Below, piece after piece: positions 22,586 to 31,418 of a stretch of 64,000 nucleotides of DNA. Positions within the stretch are counted from its first letter, which is position 1; the number at the start of each line of letters is the position of its first letter. Source of the DNA: Deroplatys truncata (lineage: Eukaryota > Arthropoda > Insecta > Mantodea > Mantidae); assembly GCA_030765065.1 (NCBI GenBank), contig CM060990.1, positions 413,859,198-413,923,197 of the forward strand. The letters run 5' to 3'. A model generated the notes under the pieces. That model saw nothing but the letters and a program-made list of their open reading frames with translations, was not told the origin of the DNA and searched no databases. Position numbers and translations under genes: made by a program.

Positions 22586-23208
22586 ATGCCCGGTCCCCGG
22601 GACCTGGGTCGATTCGAGTTTCCCAGCACGATGCTGGTGGCGGGGCCGTCGCGCTGCGGGAAGTCGACCTTCGTGAAAAACCTGTTACGCCACGCGCACC
22701 GGATGTTCGACGTGCGCCCAAGGAGGGTGCTGTGGTGCCACCCTCCGGAGTATTCGCCGAGACTCGAACCCTCGGCTCTGCGTTGCGAGACCCACGCGGG
22801 CATACCCGAACTTGTTCGGTGGGCGAGAACGACCTCGTCGTCCTCGACGATCTGATGCTGGAGGGTGGCGGGAAGGACGTGTCCAATTTTTTCACTAGAG
22901 ACTCCCATCGCAAGCGCCTCGGCATCGTCTACATCCTGCAGAACGTGTTTCCGCAGGGTCAGAAATATCGCAACATCTCTCTGAATGCAAACTCCGTCGT
23001 GGTCTTCAAGAACAACCGGGACAAGATGCAGATCGAGAGACTGTGCCAGCAGATCGAACCCAGGAACTCTAGGTTTCTCTTGGAGAAGGCTAACGAACGC
23101 CCTCACGGGTATCTCGTGTTGGACTGCACTCAGTACACGCCCGCCCGATACAGGTATCGAACCGGCGTGCTGCCGGGGGAAAACCTATCTTATTTCGTAC
23201 CCAACTGA
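22586..23208 (+). pseudogene. FtsK/HerA-type genome-packaging ATPase (one frameshift)
   Basis: The protein would drive DNA into the capsid. It starts at the ATG at 22,586, 57 nt after the polymerase. Walker A is AGPSRCGKSTF (residues 19-29). Walker B is LVVLDDLM, near 22,850, but lies in another frame, so a small indel near 22,820 separates the two. Downstream blocks typical of this family remain (YILQNVFPQ, SVVVFKNNRDK), and the end is at the TGA at 23,208. The total of about 207 codons fits the small ATPases of Polintons and adenovirus-like relatives. Base composition is GC-rich like the polymerase end, and the two genes look like one unit. A polyadenylation signal follows at 23,287. Confidence 0.88.
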
Positions 23209-23286
23209 GACCGCCGAGAGGACTCGGGTTCGTTTCGTTCTATATTATCACGGCAGGGTCTTACGCAACTGAGTCCATTCATTTTA

Positions 23287-23292
23287 AATAAA
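23287..23292 (+). terminator. Polyadenylation signal AATAAA after the ATPase
   Basis: AATAAA lies 79 nt after the ATPase stop and 40 nt before the next ATG, in a short AT-rich gap. It is the only consensus signal I noticed in the compact left half, so it probably ends the polymerase-ATPase transcript. Confidence 0.4.
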
Positions 23293-23331
23293 AAGTACCG
23301 CTTTGGGAGCGAACGTCATTATCGCGCAAGC

Positions 23332-23706
23332 ATGGCTAGAGGTAGGTTAAGGCTTGCGACGCTGACCAGTCCTCGCATAGCGAGACAGCACGGTAATTTG
23401 ACGACTCTGGCCAAGGCGAAGGCCTCTCTGCGCAAAAAGTTGTTAAAAAATGCCGATGGCGATCTGATCAAGACCATTAGCGAATGTATGCTCAACGTGT
23501 GCAGAGGTCACGTGCAACTTCCCGCAAAGTGCTTGGGTCGCCTAAAGAAGCACAAGGCTTCTTGGAGGAAGTTGACGGATAAACGGGTTCCTCTGAAGAA
23601 GAAGAAGAAGAGCATCTTGGTTCAAAAAGGAGGTTTTTTGCCGGCATTTCTCCTACCCGTCTTGGCTTCGCTTGGCGGCGCGCTAGTGTCAAAATTAACA
23701 GGATGA
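23332..23706 (+). CDS. pX-like core peptide / small basic virion protein
   Basis: This is an intact 124-codon frame. The protein is strongly basic (RGRLRL, LRKKLLK, KKKKKS) and ends with a hydrophobic, glycine-containing tail, GGFLPAFLLPVLASLGGAL, over roughly residues 99-118. This layout, a basic body plus a Gly-rich membrane-active end, is the hallmark of the pX-like proteins next to the integrase in Polintons and adintoviruses. Such proteins are thought to condense DNA in the virion or disrupt membranes. Its stop overlaps the next start as ATGA (23,703-23,706). The assignment is by general pattern and position. Confidence 0.65.
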   Translation: MARGRLRLATLTSPRIARQHGNLTTLAKAKASLRKKLLKNADGDLIKTISECMLNVCRGHVQLPAKCLGRLKKHKASWRKLTDKRVPLKKKKKSILVQKGGFLPAFLLPVLASLGGALVSKLTG

Positions 23707-24119
23707 AGTACGGCAAGCAGATCCTGGTTGCACCGCAACCGAAGACCGTCGATAAGCTTCACGCTATAGACCGCACTATATCCAGATTGGCTAAAGAAAT
23801 TCAGAACCTGCAGAGCGCAAATCTCTCTGCCGACGAAAAGTGGCGGCTCGTAAAACATAAATTGGACAACTACCTCGATCTCGTGGCACAAGTCAGAAAG
23901 CCCTTCCTCGGCGACGACGACGACGACGACGACGATTACGAAGACGTGCACGAACGCGTGCCGGTGAAGCAGGAGGTCGAACCCCGAACCATAAAGGTCA
24001 ACCTCCTCTCGCCTCGCAAAAAGAAGAGGGCAAACCCTGCTACTCCGAAAAAGAAATCGAAATCGCCTTCCGCGTCGTACCATTTTCGCAAGCGCGTCTG
24101 GCAACCCCTGTACAAGTAA
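23703..24119 (+). CDS. Acidic/basic coiled protein of unknown function (Polinton gene)
   Basis: This is an intact 138-codon frame that overlaps the previous gene by 4 nt. The first half looks helical (IDRTISRLAKEIQNLQ, WRLVKHKLDNYLDLV) and could form a coiled coil. A run of eight aspartates follows (residues 70-77). The C-terminal third is lysine-rich with several nuclear-localisation-like clusters (PRKKKRA, PKKKSKS). I do not recognise a named family. Position between pX and integrase is usual for an uncharacterised Polinton protein, and a structural or DNA-binding role in the particle is a guess. The Asp run is a simple GAC repeat, so its length may vary. Confidence 0.6.
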   Translation: MKYGKQILVAPQPKTVDKLHAIDRTISRLAKEIQNLQSANLSADEKWRLVKHKLDNYLDLVAQVRKPFLGDDDDDDDDYEDVHERVPVKQEVEPRTIKVNLLSPRKKKRANPATPKKKSKSPSASYHFRKRVWQPLYK

Positions 24120-24122
24120 AGC

Positions 24123-25177
24123 ATGAAGGAATGGAAGGCGCTAAGGCGATACTATGCCAAACCGCAACACTATGCCGGTTTGGGTACGCTCAAGCCCCTT
24201 CGAAAGGCCACGGGTGCGTCTAAGGCGAACATCGAGTCCTTCCTTCAAACCCAGGACAGTTACACTCTGCACAAACCGGTGAGAAAGCGGTTCCCCACCA
24301 GATATTATCACGTTACGAATATGGACGATCTTTGGGAGGCCGATCTAAACGTCATGAACAGCGTGAGGGAACATAACAAACCTTACGTGTACATTCTGAC
24401 CGTTATCGACGTATTTTCCAAATATGCTAGGGCCGTACCCCTGAAATCGAAGCTGGGTACCGAGGTTGCGCAAGCGTTTCGCTCCATATTCTCCCAACGC
24501 GTCCCCAGGGTCCTCCAAACGGACAAGGGAACCGAGTTTACCAACAAGAATTTTCGCGACTTTCTGAAGAAACACGACGTGAAACATTACACAACCAAAA
24601 ATAACGTTAAAGCCAGCGTCGTGGAGCGCTTCAACCGCACCTTAAAAACCAAGATGTGGAGGTATTTCACGCACAAAAACAGTTACAGCTACCTGGAGGT
24701 CCTTCCGGCCTTACTCGAGTCGTACAATAGCTTGCTTCACAGGTCCATAAAAATGGCTCCGAAGGACGTGAACGAATCTAACATTTTACGAGTGTACCGC
24801 AATCTCTACGGAAATAGGACCCTACCTCGCGCAGGGAAACCCACATTTTCCGTGGGCGATCACGTGCGCATCTCTAAAGAAAAAATGAAATTCCACAAGG
24901 GCTACGAGCAGAATTGGACGGACGAAATATTTCGGATAGCCGAGGTGGTGCGCGGTCGGCCAGTGGTATATAAGTTGAAGGATCTGGCCGCAGAAGCCAT
25001 AGACGGCACATTTTACACCGAGGAGCTACAAAGGTCGCGCTACCTCGGATGTTTAAGATCGAACGCGTTTTACAGACCAAGGGCCGAGGGCGCAACAAGC
25101 AGGTCTTGGTAAAGTGGAAGGGGTATCCGGCAAAGTTTAACTCGTGGGTTCTGGCTTCCACCATCGATTCGTCATGA
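24123..25177 (+). pseudogene. int: Retrovirus-like integrase with C-terminal chromodomain (one frameshift)
   Basis: The enzyme would join element ends to host DNA. The open part (329 codons) holds the rve core with the catalytic triad: D74 (WEADLNV), D134 (LQTDKGTEF) and E169 (VVERFNR). An SH3-like region follows (KPTFSVGDHVRISK, EIFRIAEVV). Near 25,035 the frame shifts by one base. Just after, in the new frame, a chromodomain-like segment (VLVKWKGYP, FNSWV) ends at TGA 25,175-25,177. Chromodomains on Polinton integrases are known and may steer insertion toward chromatin marks. The gene starts 3 nt after its neighbour's stop, and its stop overlaps the next ATG. The catalytic core is undamaged. 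Confidence 0.9.
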
Positions 25178-26181
25178 TTAAGACCAAACCCTTCTCCATC
25201 ACTCTCGTGAGCAACGCTTCCATGGAACACTTTACCGACAACACCACGGCCAGATTTTCTAACATCCTGCCCGAGTGAATCGTTCTGCAGAGAGAATGGG
25301 AGGTCGCCCTGCAAAAGGTCAGGTATCCGGTAAAATTTTATAACCTTTCGCCAGACGATGCCCGTCTCGTGGGCACCAAGTACACCATGACGCTCCTCCC
25401 CACGCATTCCAAATTCAGCCTGCAAATGCCGCAAGGCATCGTGCACAATCCCAAAGACTTGGTGAACCTCGTCAACGCCGTTCTACTCGAACACTTGCAG
25501 GGTGGAAAACTTCTTCCTCTTCGACGAGCGCAAGAAGACGGTGGGCGTGAATGCCGCCGTCGCCCATCCCGAACCACTACCCGACATTCCGTTCGACGGG
25601 ATTGTGGAAAATGTCGCGCGCACGGTCGGCGAATACGAAGCTCTGAACGATGCGCCCCACCAGAGACCCAAGCCGAAACCGAAACCGAAGCCCCCGGCTT
25701 CAGGGCAGCAGAAACCCGCGGCGGCTCGTCCCGTCAGACCCAAACGAGACGTTTCAAAATCGGAGGACCCTCCGGGACCTCTACACCGCATCCACAGTTT
25801 GCTCTTAACGCCCGCTATGGCAAAAATGTTGGGCTTCGAGCCCTAAGTCAACGTCATTCTCGAAAAAGCTGCTAAACACCCCGTAAATCCTTATATGGGG
25901 TTTCCTTACGAAATGTTCATCTATTGTAATCTAGTGTCCCCGCAAGTCGTGGGCGACACCTTCGCCCAAGTCATAGAGAGCGCGGCCGTGGAATACGAAA
26001 GAAGCAACAACACTTACATGAGCGAAAAAAGACGTTTTTTCCCCAAAATTGGGTACCCTTGATTCAGCAAGACTTCAAGACGGTCAACATAGATTTAAGG
26101 AACGGTTACGGCGATCTCTTGCCATTCGCCGACGGATTTTCCTCTACTATAGTTCTCGCTTTTCGTCCGAAACAGGCGTAA
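25174..26181 (+). pseudogene. Penton-like minor capsid protein (two stops, two frameshifts)
   Basis: The ATG at 25,174 lies inside the stop of the integrase (ATGA). The N terminus, with FSITLVSNASMEHFTDNT, matches the start of a conserved Polinton structural protein. The C-terminal part, near 25,900-26,175, has its other signature (MFIYCN, VVGDT, then LPFADGF…VLAFRP). I take it to be the single-jelly-roll penton/minor capsid protein, although that identification rests on family memory. Damage: TGA at 25,276, a frameshift near 25,500, TAA at 25,844 and a frameshift near 26,055. A Pro/Lys repeat (PKPKPKPK) lies near 25,670. It ends at TAA 26,179-26,181, overlapping the next ATG. This is the most damaged gene of the element. 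Confidence 0.65.
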
Positions 26182-26612
26182 TGGACGTGCACGCCGTAAC
26201 GCGGTACTACCTCAATCAGACCGGTGGCGCGTTCCACCATCGCGATTTCATTCTCTATAGGGGCAAGCGCTACCAAAGAGGCAGCGGTCTCTTTTCAGCC
26301 CTCGGAGGACTCTTCAGAAGGTTGCTACCGTTTTGAAAGAGCGGAGCAAAAGCAGTCGGAAAGGAGGCCTTAAAGGCGGGCGCTCACGTTCTGTCCGATG
26401 TGACTGTGGCGGGAGCAGCGCCAAAGCAAGCGCTCCAACGGAGGCTCAAGGAGTCCGGATACAATTTAAAGCGAAAAGCCGACGAAAAGCTCGATGCCAT
26501 GCTCGGTTCCGGCGCCAGGTGCCTCAAGAGAATAAAACCGAGCAAATCCAAAAAGAGCAAGCAGTCCAAGCTGAAACGCGGTAGGCGTAAGGTGCAAGAC
26601 GTATTTTCGTAA
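26181..26612 (+). pseudogene. pVI-like Polinton protein (one in-frame stop)
   Basis: About 143 codons in one frame start at the TAATG overlap with the previous gene. The N-terminal part has YYLNQTGGAF, then an amphipathic hydrophobic stretch (GLFSALGGLFRRLLPF). A TGA at 26,334-26,336 follows that stretch, and the frame continues with GAKAVGKEALKAGAHVLSDV and a basic C terminus. This glycine/leucine amphipathic helix followed by GAKAVGKEAL is typical of a small protein encoded next to the major capsid protein in many invertebrate Polintons. By analogy with adenovirus pVI it may be membrane-lytic and cement the shell. It ends at the TAATG shared with the capsid gene. Confidence 0.65.
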
Positions 26613-27884
26613 TGGCAGACGCGGCCGTCCACATGAGTTCCGAACTGGACCTCTTTACAGAGGTACCGGTTCAGATGAGCATCGAGGAGTCACGGTTCCT
26701 ATACCTAAACCCTCAAAACACTTTAATGAAAAATGCCCCCATCACCTTTCGTTATTCCGGAAATGCGGACGATTACCTAGACTTGACCTACGTCGTACTC
26801 GAACTCATGATGCGCATTGTAGATGACAAAGGAGAGGCCTTAAACGCTGACGCTAACGCCACTCTGGTCAACAACGCCTTAAATTCCCTGTTTCAACAGA
26901 TGGAGGTAACCCTCAATAACGTCATCGTCTCCATGCCGCAAGCCGGTTACCCCTATATAACCTACCTCGAGACGCTTCTCAATTACTCCGAAGATGCCAT
27001 GAACACCAAACTAGAATCTACCCTCTGGAGAAAGGACACGGCAGGCATCATGGACACTTTTATCGCCAATGCGGGTTTTCAGTGGCGTCAGGGGTTTACC
27101 AAAGGGAGCAACGTCGTACAGCTCATCGGTCCTCTGTCCAACGCTCTTTTTAGACAGGAGAAGCTGCTTTTGAACAACGTTAGCATGACCGTCAAGCTCA
27201 CTCCCGCCTCTCCCCAGTTTTATCTGTTTTCCGACGTAGATACCTTTAAGGGGTACGCCGACATCGTGTCTGCCACGCTGCGCTTAAAATCGGTGCGGCC
27301 CTCGCCGACCATAAAGCTCGCGCACCAGGCCGTGCTCGCAAAGGGCAACGCAAAGTACCATCTCAAAGACGTCAGCTTTCACGCTCTCAGCAACCCCAAG
27401 GAGTCCAGGGCAATGACGTTTAGCGACGTGTGCGTAGGGTAAGATCCCAGGAGAGTGGTAGTAGGCATGGTCACCGACAAGGCCTATTCCGGCCATTTTA
27501 ACTCAAATCCGTACAACTTGAAATATTTTAAAATGAACTTCTTTTAGCTCTACGTAAACGGGCAACCCGTTCCCTCCCAACCTCTGCAACCCGACTTTAT
27601 AAAGGGACGCTATTTGCAATGCTTTCAAAACCTGCAGGGCGGCCTAGGCATTCAGTTCAAGGACGAGGGACACTCCATCTCCAGAGAAACCTACCCGCAA
27701 GGTTTTCGATCTCACTGCAGACATGAGTGCTAACGAGTCTCACATCTCGGGTCAGCGCCCCGGAACCGTCTCTATAAGCATCGGTTTTGCCGATAAATTG
27801 ACAGAACCGGTCATACTTCTGCTGCTAGCGGAAATACATCGCACGGTCGTAATCGACGCCAACCGATCCATTTTGGTATCATGA
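26612..27884 (+). pseudogene. Major capsid protein, double-jelly-roll type (F54H12.2-like family); two stops, one frameshift
   Basis: The protein would form the hexon-like capsid shell. The first 276 codons are open and hold the blocks I know from the F54H12.2-like family common in invertebrate genomes: SELDLFTEVPVQMSIEES, NNALNSLFQQMEVTLNN, YPYITYLETLLNY and LWRKDTAGIMDT. TAA at 27,440 and TAG at 27,545 then interrupt the same frame. A frameshift near 27,700 precedes the C-terminal block (ISGQRPGTVSISIGF), which ends at TGA 27,882-27,884. The total of about 424 codons is slightly short of typical. Linking the family to the Polinton major capsid protein is established knowledge as I recall it. 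Both junctions are translational overlaps. Confidence 0.75.
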
Positions 27885-28482
27885 ACACCCTTCAAATTCA
27901 ACGGTTTCTATCGACATGCCCCTCTACGCGCTCTCACTTTTTAGGCGTCTACCCCTGCGATAAACTACCCGTACTTCACGGCATTCGAACGCCTCCCTTG
28001 GCGCTAGTGGTTAACACCGACCCCAGCACCAAATCCGGGCAACACTGGGTTTGCATCTTTGTGGACAAAAACTCGCATGCAGAATATTTTGACAGTTACG
28101 GCATAGGACCGCTTTCGCCCCATTTTCACCGGTTCTTAAATTCGGTCTGCGGGACGCGTTGGTCCAACAACGCCAGAAGGCTGCAAGGTTTCGACAGCAC
28201 CACTTGCGGTCATTACGTCATCGCCTACCTCACCCACCGCTGCTCCGGCTTACCTAAGCATACATTCTTCTCAAAATTTCACGTCAGCAATCACGCGCAT
28301 AAGGATGTCGTCATTCGCAAAACGTTCAAAGACGCATGCCGCGCAAAGTGCTCTGACGCTCAGCAAACTTGTCAACCCTTGAAGGTGAGTACGTGTGTGT
28401 GTGTGTGTGTCTCACTATTCATCACATCTAACCTAATCCATCGTCTTGCACGTGCTTTCAGAAGACGCTCCTGCTCATATAA
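27881..28482 (+). CDS. Adenain-like cysteine protease (C5/Ulp1 type), probably spliced at the 3' end
   Basis: The enzyme would mature the virion proteins. The ATG at 27,881 overlaps the capsid stop (ATGA). Catalytic residues are in adenain order: H55 (SGQHWVCIF), D71 (EYFDSYG), Q102 and C109 (LQGFDSTTCGHYVIAYL). The core is intact. After residue 168 the DNA has a GTGAGT donor at 28,385 and a CAG acceptor ending at 28,461. Splicing would give a short end and a stop at 28,480-28,482. Unspliced, the frame runs through a TG repeat (CVCVCV) to 28,594. The core fold is complete in both forms. It is the only large enzyme gene of the element without a visible break. Confidence 0.85.
28385..28461 (+). 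other. Probable intron 1 (77 nt)
   Basis: The donor AAG|GTGAGT is a consensus 5' splice site and the acceptor is TGCTTTCAG preceded by pyrimidines. A GT/TG microsatellite lies just after the donor. A CTAACCTAAT-like branch sequence sits about 30 nt before the acceptor. The reading frame upstream of the donor is conserved protease, and downstream of the intron it closes within seven codons. Confidence 0.5.
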
Positions 28483-28524
28483 AAAGCAACGTCACGGAGC
28501 CGCTCGCCTCATTCAGAGTGTACC

Positions 28525-29108
28525 ATGCAGCACGCGGATACAGTCATGCTGCCATGCAGCACGCCGACCAGGTAGGTCCGCACCTATGTATTAGCTTGCT
28601 TTTTTCTATCCTTTTATCTCTCTATCCCTCACATTATTATTATTGTTTTGTGTGTTCCAGTATAACCGGATGTCAAACCCCGACCACCTCAAAACCCGGG
28701 GAAAAAAGGAAACTACCCATCTTCGACCTCCAACAGCATCCCGACAGCCCTGCTCCGCCAGCACAGTTCCAACACAGTGCAGTTGTGGGTCCTCTGGCGG
28801 ATATCTACTTCCTCAACCCGCAACAAACTAAATTCGTCAGTGTGGGATTCTCCCCCCAGCCGCCGCACCATCTCGTCGTCACCATTGCCAAATGTGGACA
28901 GCACAACGCAATCGTCATGAGTTCCTCGCAGTGGCACAAACTCGTCGAAGCCATCCCCATCATTCACAAACGCTTGAATGACCCACAGGAACGTCCACAG
29001 CAATTTCAGTTCAGCGACAGCGTCACCATCGGGTTTAAGTTTGTGTTCGGAAAGCTAAAGCTCGTTTTCAAAGACCCGCAAGGCGCATCCGTTACGCTCA
29101 ACCAATAA
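28525..29108 (+). CDS. Small protein of unknown family, two exons; weak resemblance to PC4-type ssDNA-binding domains
   Basis: Exon 1 (28,525-28,571) starts at an ATG and exon 2 (28,661-29,108) ends at TAA. Joining them gives 165 codons without interruption, and the frame of exon 2 has no ATG of its own before its conserved-looking part. The body has a Pro-rich linker (PDSPAPPAQ), then blocks such as FVSVGFSPQPPHHLVVTI and SSQWHKLVEAIPIIHKRL. The order of a strand-rich stretch followed by a Trp-containing helix resembles PC4/p15 coactivator domains, which bind single-stranded DNA. That is a suggestion only. A repeated ATGCAGCACGC motif in exon 1 is a local duplication. I do not recognise the gene. 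Confidence 0.55.
28572..28660 (+). other. Probable intron 2 (89 nt)
   Basis: The donor CAG|GTAGGT and an acceptor TGTGTTCCAG after a long pyrimidine/TA-rich stretch bracket a sequence that is AT-rich compared with both exons. Its removal places the exon 1 ATG in the frame of exon 2. Both features support a real intron. Confidence 0.5.
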
Positions 29109-29110
29109 GA

Positions 29111-29372
29111 ATGGCACGTGTTGCATACCCTGCAGCGCATCATTACCGACATCATGTATCACAAAAAGAAGGAAGAGACGGACGTGCAAAATCAAATCAT
29201 GGCATACCACAAGTACATGCTTCACAACCATGCCTCCAACGTTCCCTTACATAACATGAATTTCACGCAGTTCACCAAGTACATACGGTGCGCCACTTTT
29301 AGAACATTCCTCGAGGTTCATCATTTCCTCAACACCCATTTCGCACTGCGCATCTCACAAAATAGTCCTTAG
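29111..29372 (+). CDS. Small helical protein, unknown (uncertain start)
   Basis: An ATG at 29,111 follows the previous stop by two bases, but its frame closes after about 45 codons with an unlikely composition. The frame that looks like protein is offset: it has ATG at 29,154 and runs 72 codons to TAG at 29,372 (ETDVQNQIMAYHKYMLHNH, NFTQFTKYIRCATFRTFLEV). Upstream of that ATG the same frame is open back to the previous gene's stop, so a 1-nt indel after the first ATG is one reading. The product is His-rich and predicted helical by eye, with no recognised domain. It sits in the compact small-gene arm. Confidence 0.45.
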
Positions 29373-29442
29373 TGCGCATGTATTTCTACCAGCGTTCCAA
29401 CCGCACCTCACCCAAACATCTCGCGCCCTTCGCTCCCGCATC

Positions 29443-29915
29443 ATGGGTTACAGAAATTACCTGTCGGTGTACTTCCATGACAGTAAGATGTTTAAAAACT
29501 ACGAGGTGGACGGTCACCCTATAAAAATACACCTTATGCACTTCGCTTCGTCGACAGCACCTACGACGGAAAATCTGTCTCCGCCAGAGTTCACAGCTGC
29601 GAAACCAAAATTCATTTTGGGCTATCTAACATGTGCTTCAACGATATCCAGTTCAAAGCAGATAAAGAAGACGCACAACATCAGTGGTTCCAATTTGTGC
29701 CCGCAAGAGGTTTATACATCGTTTTCTACGAACAGCAATACATTTCCAAAGAGAAAATGCAGCAAATGTTAAACGAAAACCCCATGTGCTACGGCACGTG
29801 CTTAGCGGTGCATTTGGGTCGCGAAGCATCCTATATCATACCCGATCACATTCACGGTGTTTGCATGTTCAGCACCGTTCAAAACAGAGTTCTCCTCCAA
29901 GTCGAAAACCGTTAA
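29443..29915 (+). pseudogene. Unknown right-arm gene, one frameshift
   Basis: The frame from the ATG at 29,443 is protein-like for about 33 codons (YRNYLSVYFHDSKMFKNYEV). Near 29,540 a one-base shift moves the protein-like pattern into another frame, which continues through HQWFQFVPARGLYIVFYEQQ and CYGTCLAVHLGREASYIIPD to TAA at 29,913-29,915. The total is about 157 codons. I do not recognise the family. The alternation of hydrophobic residues suggests a compact beta-rich domain. Its last 19 codons are part of a 222-bp tandem repeat (29,859 onward), so its 3' end has been duplicated twice downstream without the rest of the gene. Confidence 0.5.
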
Positions 29916-30560
29916 ATCAACGGACACAGTGTTTTTCCTGCGGATGTTGTGCAATAATCGCTAAGCGCTTCCGGCGGATGTAGTGAACCTCTAACGAACG
30001 TTTCCCCCACCAGTGCTTCCCCTGATGTGGTAATTCTCCAACCAACTTTTTCCCCACCAATGTTTCCCCCTGATGTGGTCGTTTGCATGTTCAGCACCGT
30101 TCAAAACAGAGTTCTCCTCCAAGACGAAAACCGTTAAATCAACGGACACAGTGTTTTTCCTGCGGATGTTGTGCAATAATCGCTAAGCGCTTCCGGCGGA
30201 TGTAGTGAACCTCCAACGAACGTTTCCCCCACCAGTGCTTCCCCTGATGTGGTAATTCTCCAACGAACTTTTCCCCCACCAGTGCTTTCCCCTAATGTGG
30301 TCGTTTGCATGTTCAGCACCGTTCAAAACAGAGTTCTCCTCCAAGACGAAAACCGTTAAATCAACGGACACAGTGTTTTTCCTGCGGATGTTGTGCAATA
30401 ATCGCTAAGCGCTTCCGGCGTATGTAGTCAACCTCCAACGAACGTTTTCCCCACCACTGCTTCCCCTGATGTGGTGTTTCTCCAACGAACTTTTCCCCCA
30501 ACAGTGCTTCCCCTAATATGGTAAATCTCCAACGAACTTTTCCCCCACCAGTGATTTCCT
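29859..30560 (+). repeat. 222-bp tandem repeats with internal ~45-bp subrepeats
   Basis: GTTTGCATGTTCAGCACCG occurs at 29,859, 30,081 and 30,303, exactly 222 bp apart. The units are nearly identical. Inside each, and extending to about 30,560, a shorter motif repeats (CTCCAACGAACTTTTCCCC then ACCAGTGCTTCCCC, about 45 bp). Unit 1 starts inside the coding end of the preceding gene. The array is the only long non-coding stretch in the right arm and could be a regulatory or origin-like region, or slippage. Confidence 0.85.
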
Positions 30561-30584
30561 GCTTCCGGCAGTTGGGTTATATTT

Positions 30585-30824
30585 ATGCACGCGCATTCTT
30601 TTCCCCTTCATTCGGTGCTAGCCAGCCGTGGGGGAATACCAGGACCGACGTGTAAAGACTTCCACTGCTCGTTTTGCTTTCACCAAACGTGCAGCTGCGA
30701 ACTTAAGCACCGTCTCACCCGCCTGTGCACGCAGTGTCAACTCGGTTTCTACGAAGACCTCGATCATCTCAACAAGCAAATTCAACAATTCCTTCGAAGG
30801 TACTCCGCTAGAAACACCACATGA
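30585..30824 (+). CDS. Cys-rich small protein, putative zinc binder, unknown
   Basis: This is a 79-codon frame from the ATG at 30,585. Its centre has a cluster of seven cysteines with histidine (CKDFHCSFCFHQTCSC, then LCTQCQLGF), which suggests one or two structural zinc sites. A C-terminal helix is likely (DLDHLNKQIQQFLRRY). The TGA at 30,822-30,824 overlaps the next ATG (ATGA). A TATATTTA sequence lies just upstream of the ATG, too close to serve as its TATA box unless the transcript is nearly leaderless. I do not recognise the family. Confidence 0.55.
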   Translation: MHAHSFPLHSVLASRGGIPGPTCKDFHCSFCFHQTCSCELKHRLTRLCTQCQLGFYEDLDHLNKQIQQFLRRYSARNTT

Positions 30825-31120
30825 ACTGCTTCATCGTGCTCTTTCGGTATCTCGATAACGGACGAAGAATCCACCTGCTACTGCCCAGGGAACGCCAAGT
30901 GCTGCTGCAGAACGGCATATACATCTTCGAACGTTATCCCCCAAGCGACGTCGACCTTGTGTGGAACCAACTTCCCACAGACGCACAGGTAGTCTGCGCA
31001 CCTTATCGCAGGTGTAAACAACACTACAACCTTCCTCATCAAACCACTCATATAGACGGTCCTCCCCCGTTTATCAAAAACTGCCATCTGTGCCGTCATA
31101 ATGTCACAGGACGCCCTTAA
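30821..31120 (+). CDS. Unknown right-arm protein with C-terminal Cys pairs
   Basis: This is an intact 99-codon frame that overlaps the previous gene by 4 nt and the next by 20 nt. The N-terminal half looks strand-rich (CFIVLFRYLDNGRRIHLLLP), then QNGIYIFERYPPSDVDLVW. The C-terminal part has spaced cysteines and histidines (CAPYRRCKQHYN, NCHLCRHN), which may bind a metal. It follows another Cys-rich gene, so the two may act together. No family is recognised. Confidence 0.55.
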   Translation: MNCFIVLFRYLDNGRRIHLLLPRERQVLLQNGIYIFERYPPSDVDLVWNQLPTDAQVVCAPYRRCKQHYNLPHQTTHIDGPPPFIKNCHLCRHNVTGRP

Positions 31121-31418
31121 AGAGCTAGAAGAACTTTCCAGCAGCGCCCACACTCTCAGCGTATCTACGCTTCAACAGCACGTACCATATCGTGTCGTCG
31201 GCGTCAAAACAATCGACACCGTTCACGGTACAAAGCTCGTCGCCAAACTCGACAACGACACAGAAGTTTTCCTACCAACAAGATTTGCAAAAGCCTCTCC
31301 AGAACTCATCAACAAACTCAACTCTACCTCATTCTGCATCATATACGCAGGCGAGGAAAAACTCTGCAGCGGTTTCAAACGTCACATCGTCACGTTCTCC
31401 CCATATAACCCTAAATAA
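31101..31418 (+). CDS. Small protein with VFLPTRF motif, unknown; possible nucleic-acid-binding fold
   Basis: This is an intact 105-codon frame starting inside the previous gene. A helical N terminus (ALKELEELSSS) leads into a beta-rich part: PYRVVGVKTIDTVHGTKLV, then VFLPTRFAKASPELINKLN and FCIIYAGEEK. The sequence pattern 'V-F-L-P-x-R-F … L-N' recalls a small uncharacterised protein found repeatedly in invertebrate genomes near mobile elements, but I cannot name it. Its stop overlaps the next ATG as TAATG at 31,416-31,420. Completely open despite damage elsewhere in the element. Confidence 0.55.
   Translation: MSQDALKELEELSSSAHTLSVSTLQQHVPYRVVGVKTIDTVHGTKLVAKLDNDTEVFLPTRFAKASPELINKLNSTSFCIIYAGEEKLCSGFKRHIVTFSPYNPK

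Noticed and set aside
29912..30398. Several minus-strand frames of 60-70 codons in the right-arm repeats
   Set aside because: They repeat with the 222-bp unit and are shadows of repeated DNA, with no independent protein features.
30571..30584. TATA box for the 30,585 gene
   Set aside because: TATATTTA lies immediately before the ATG, which leaves no room for a leader if it acts as a TATA box.
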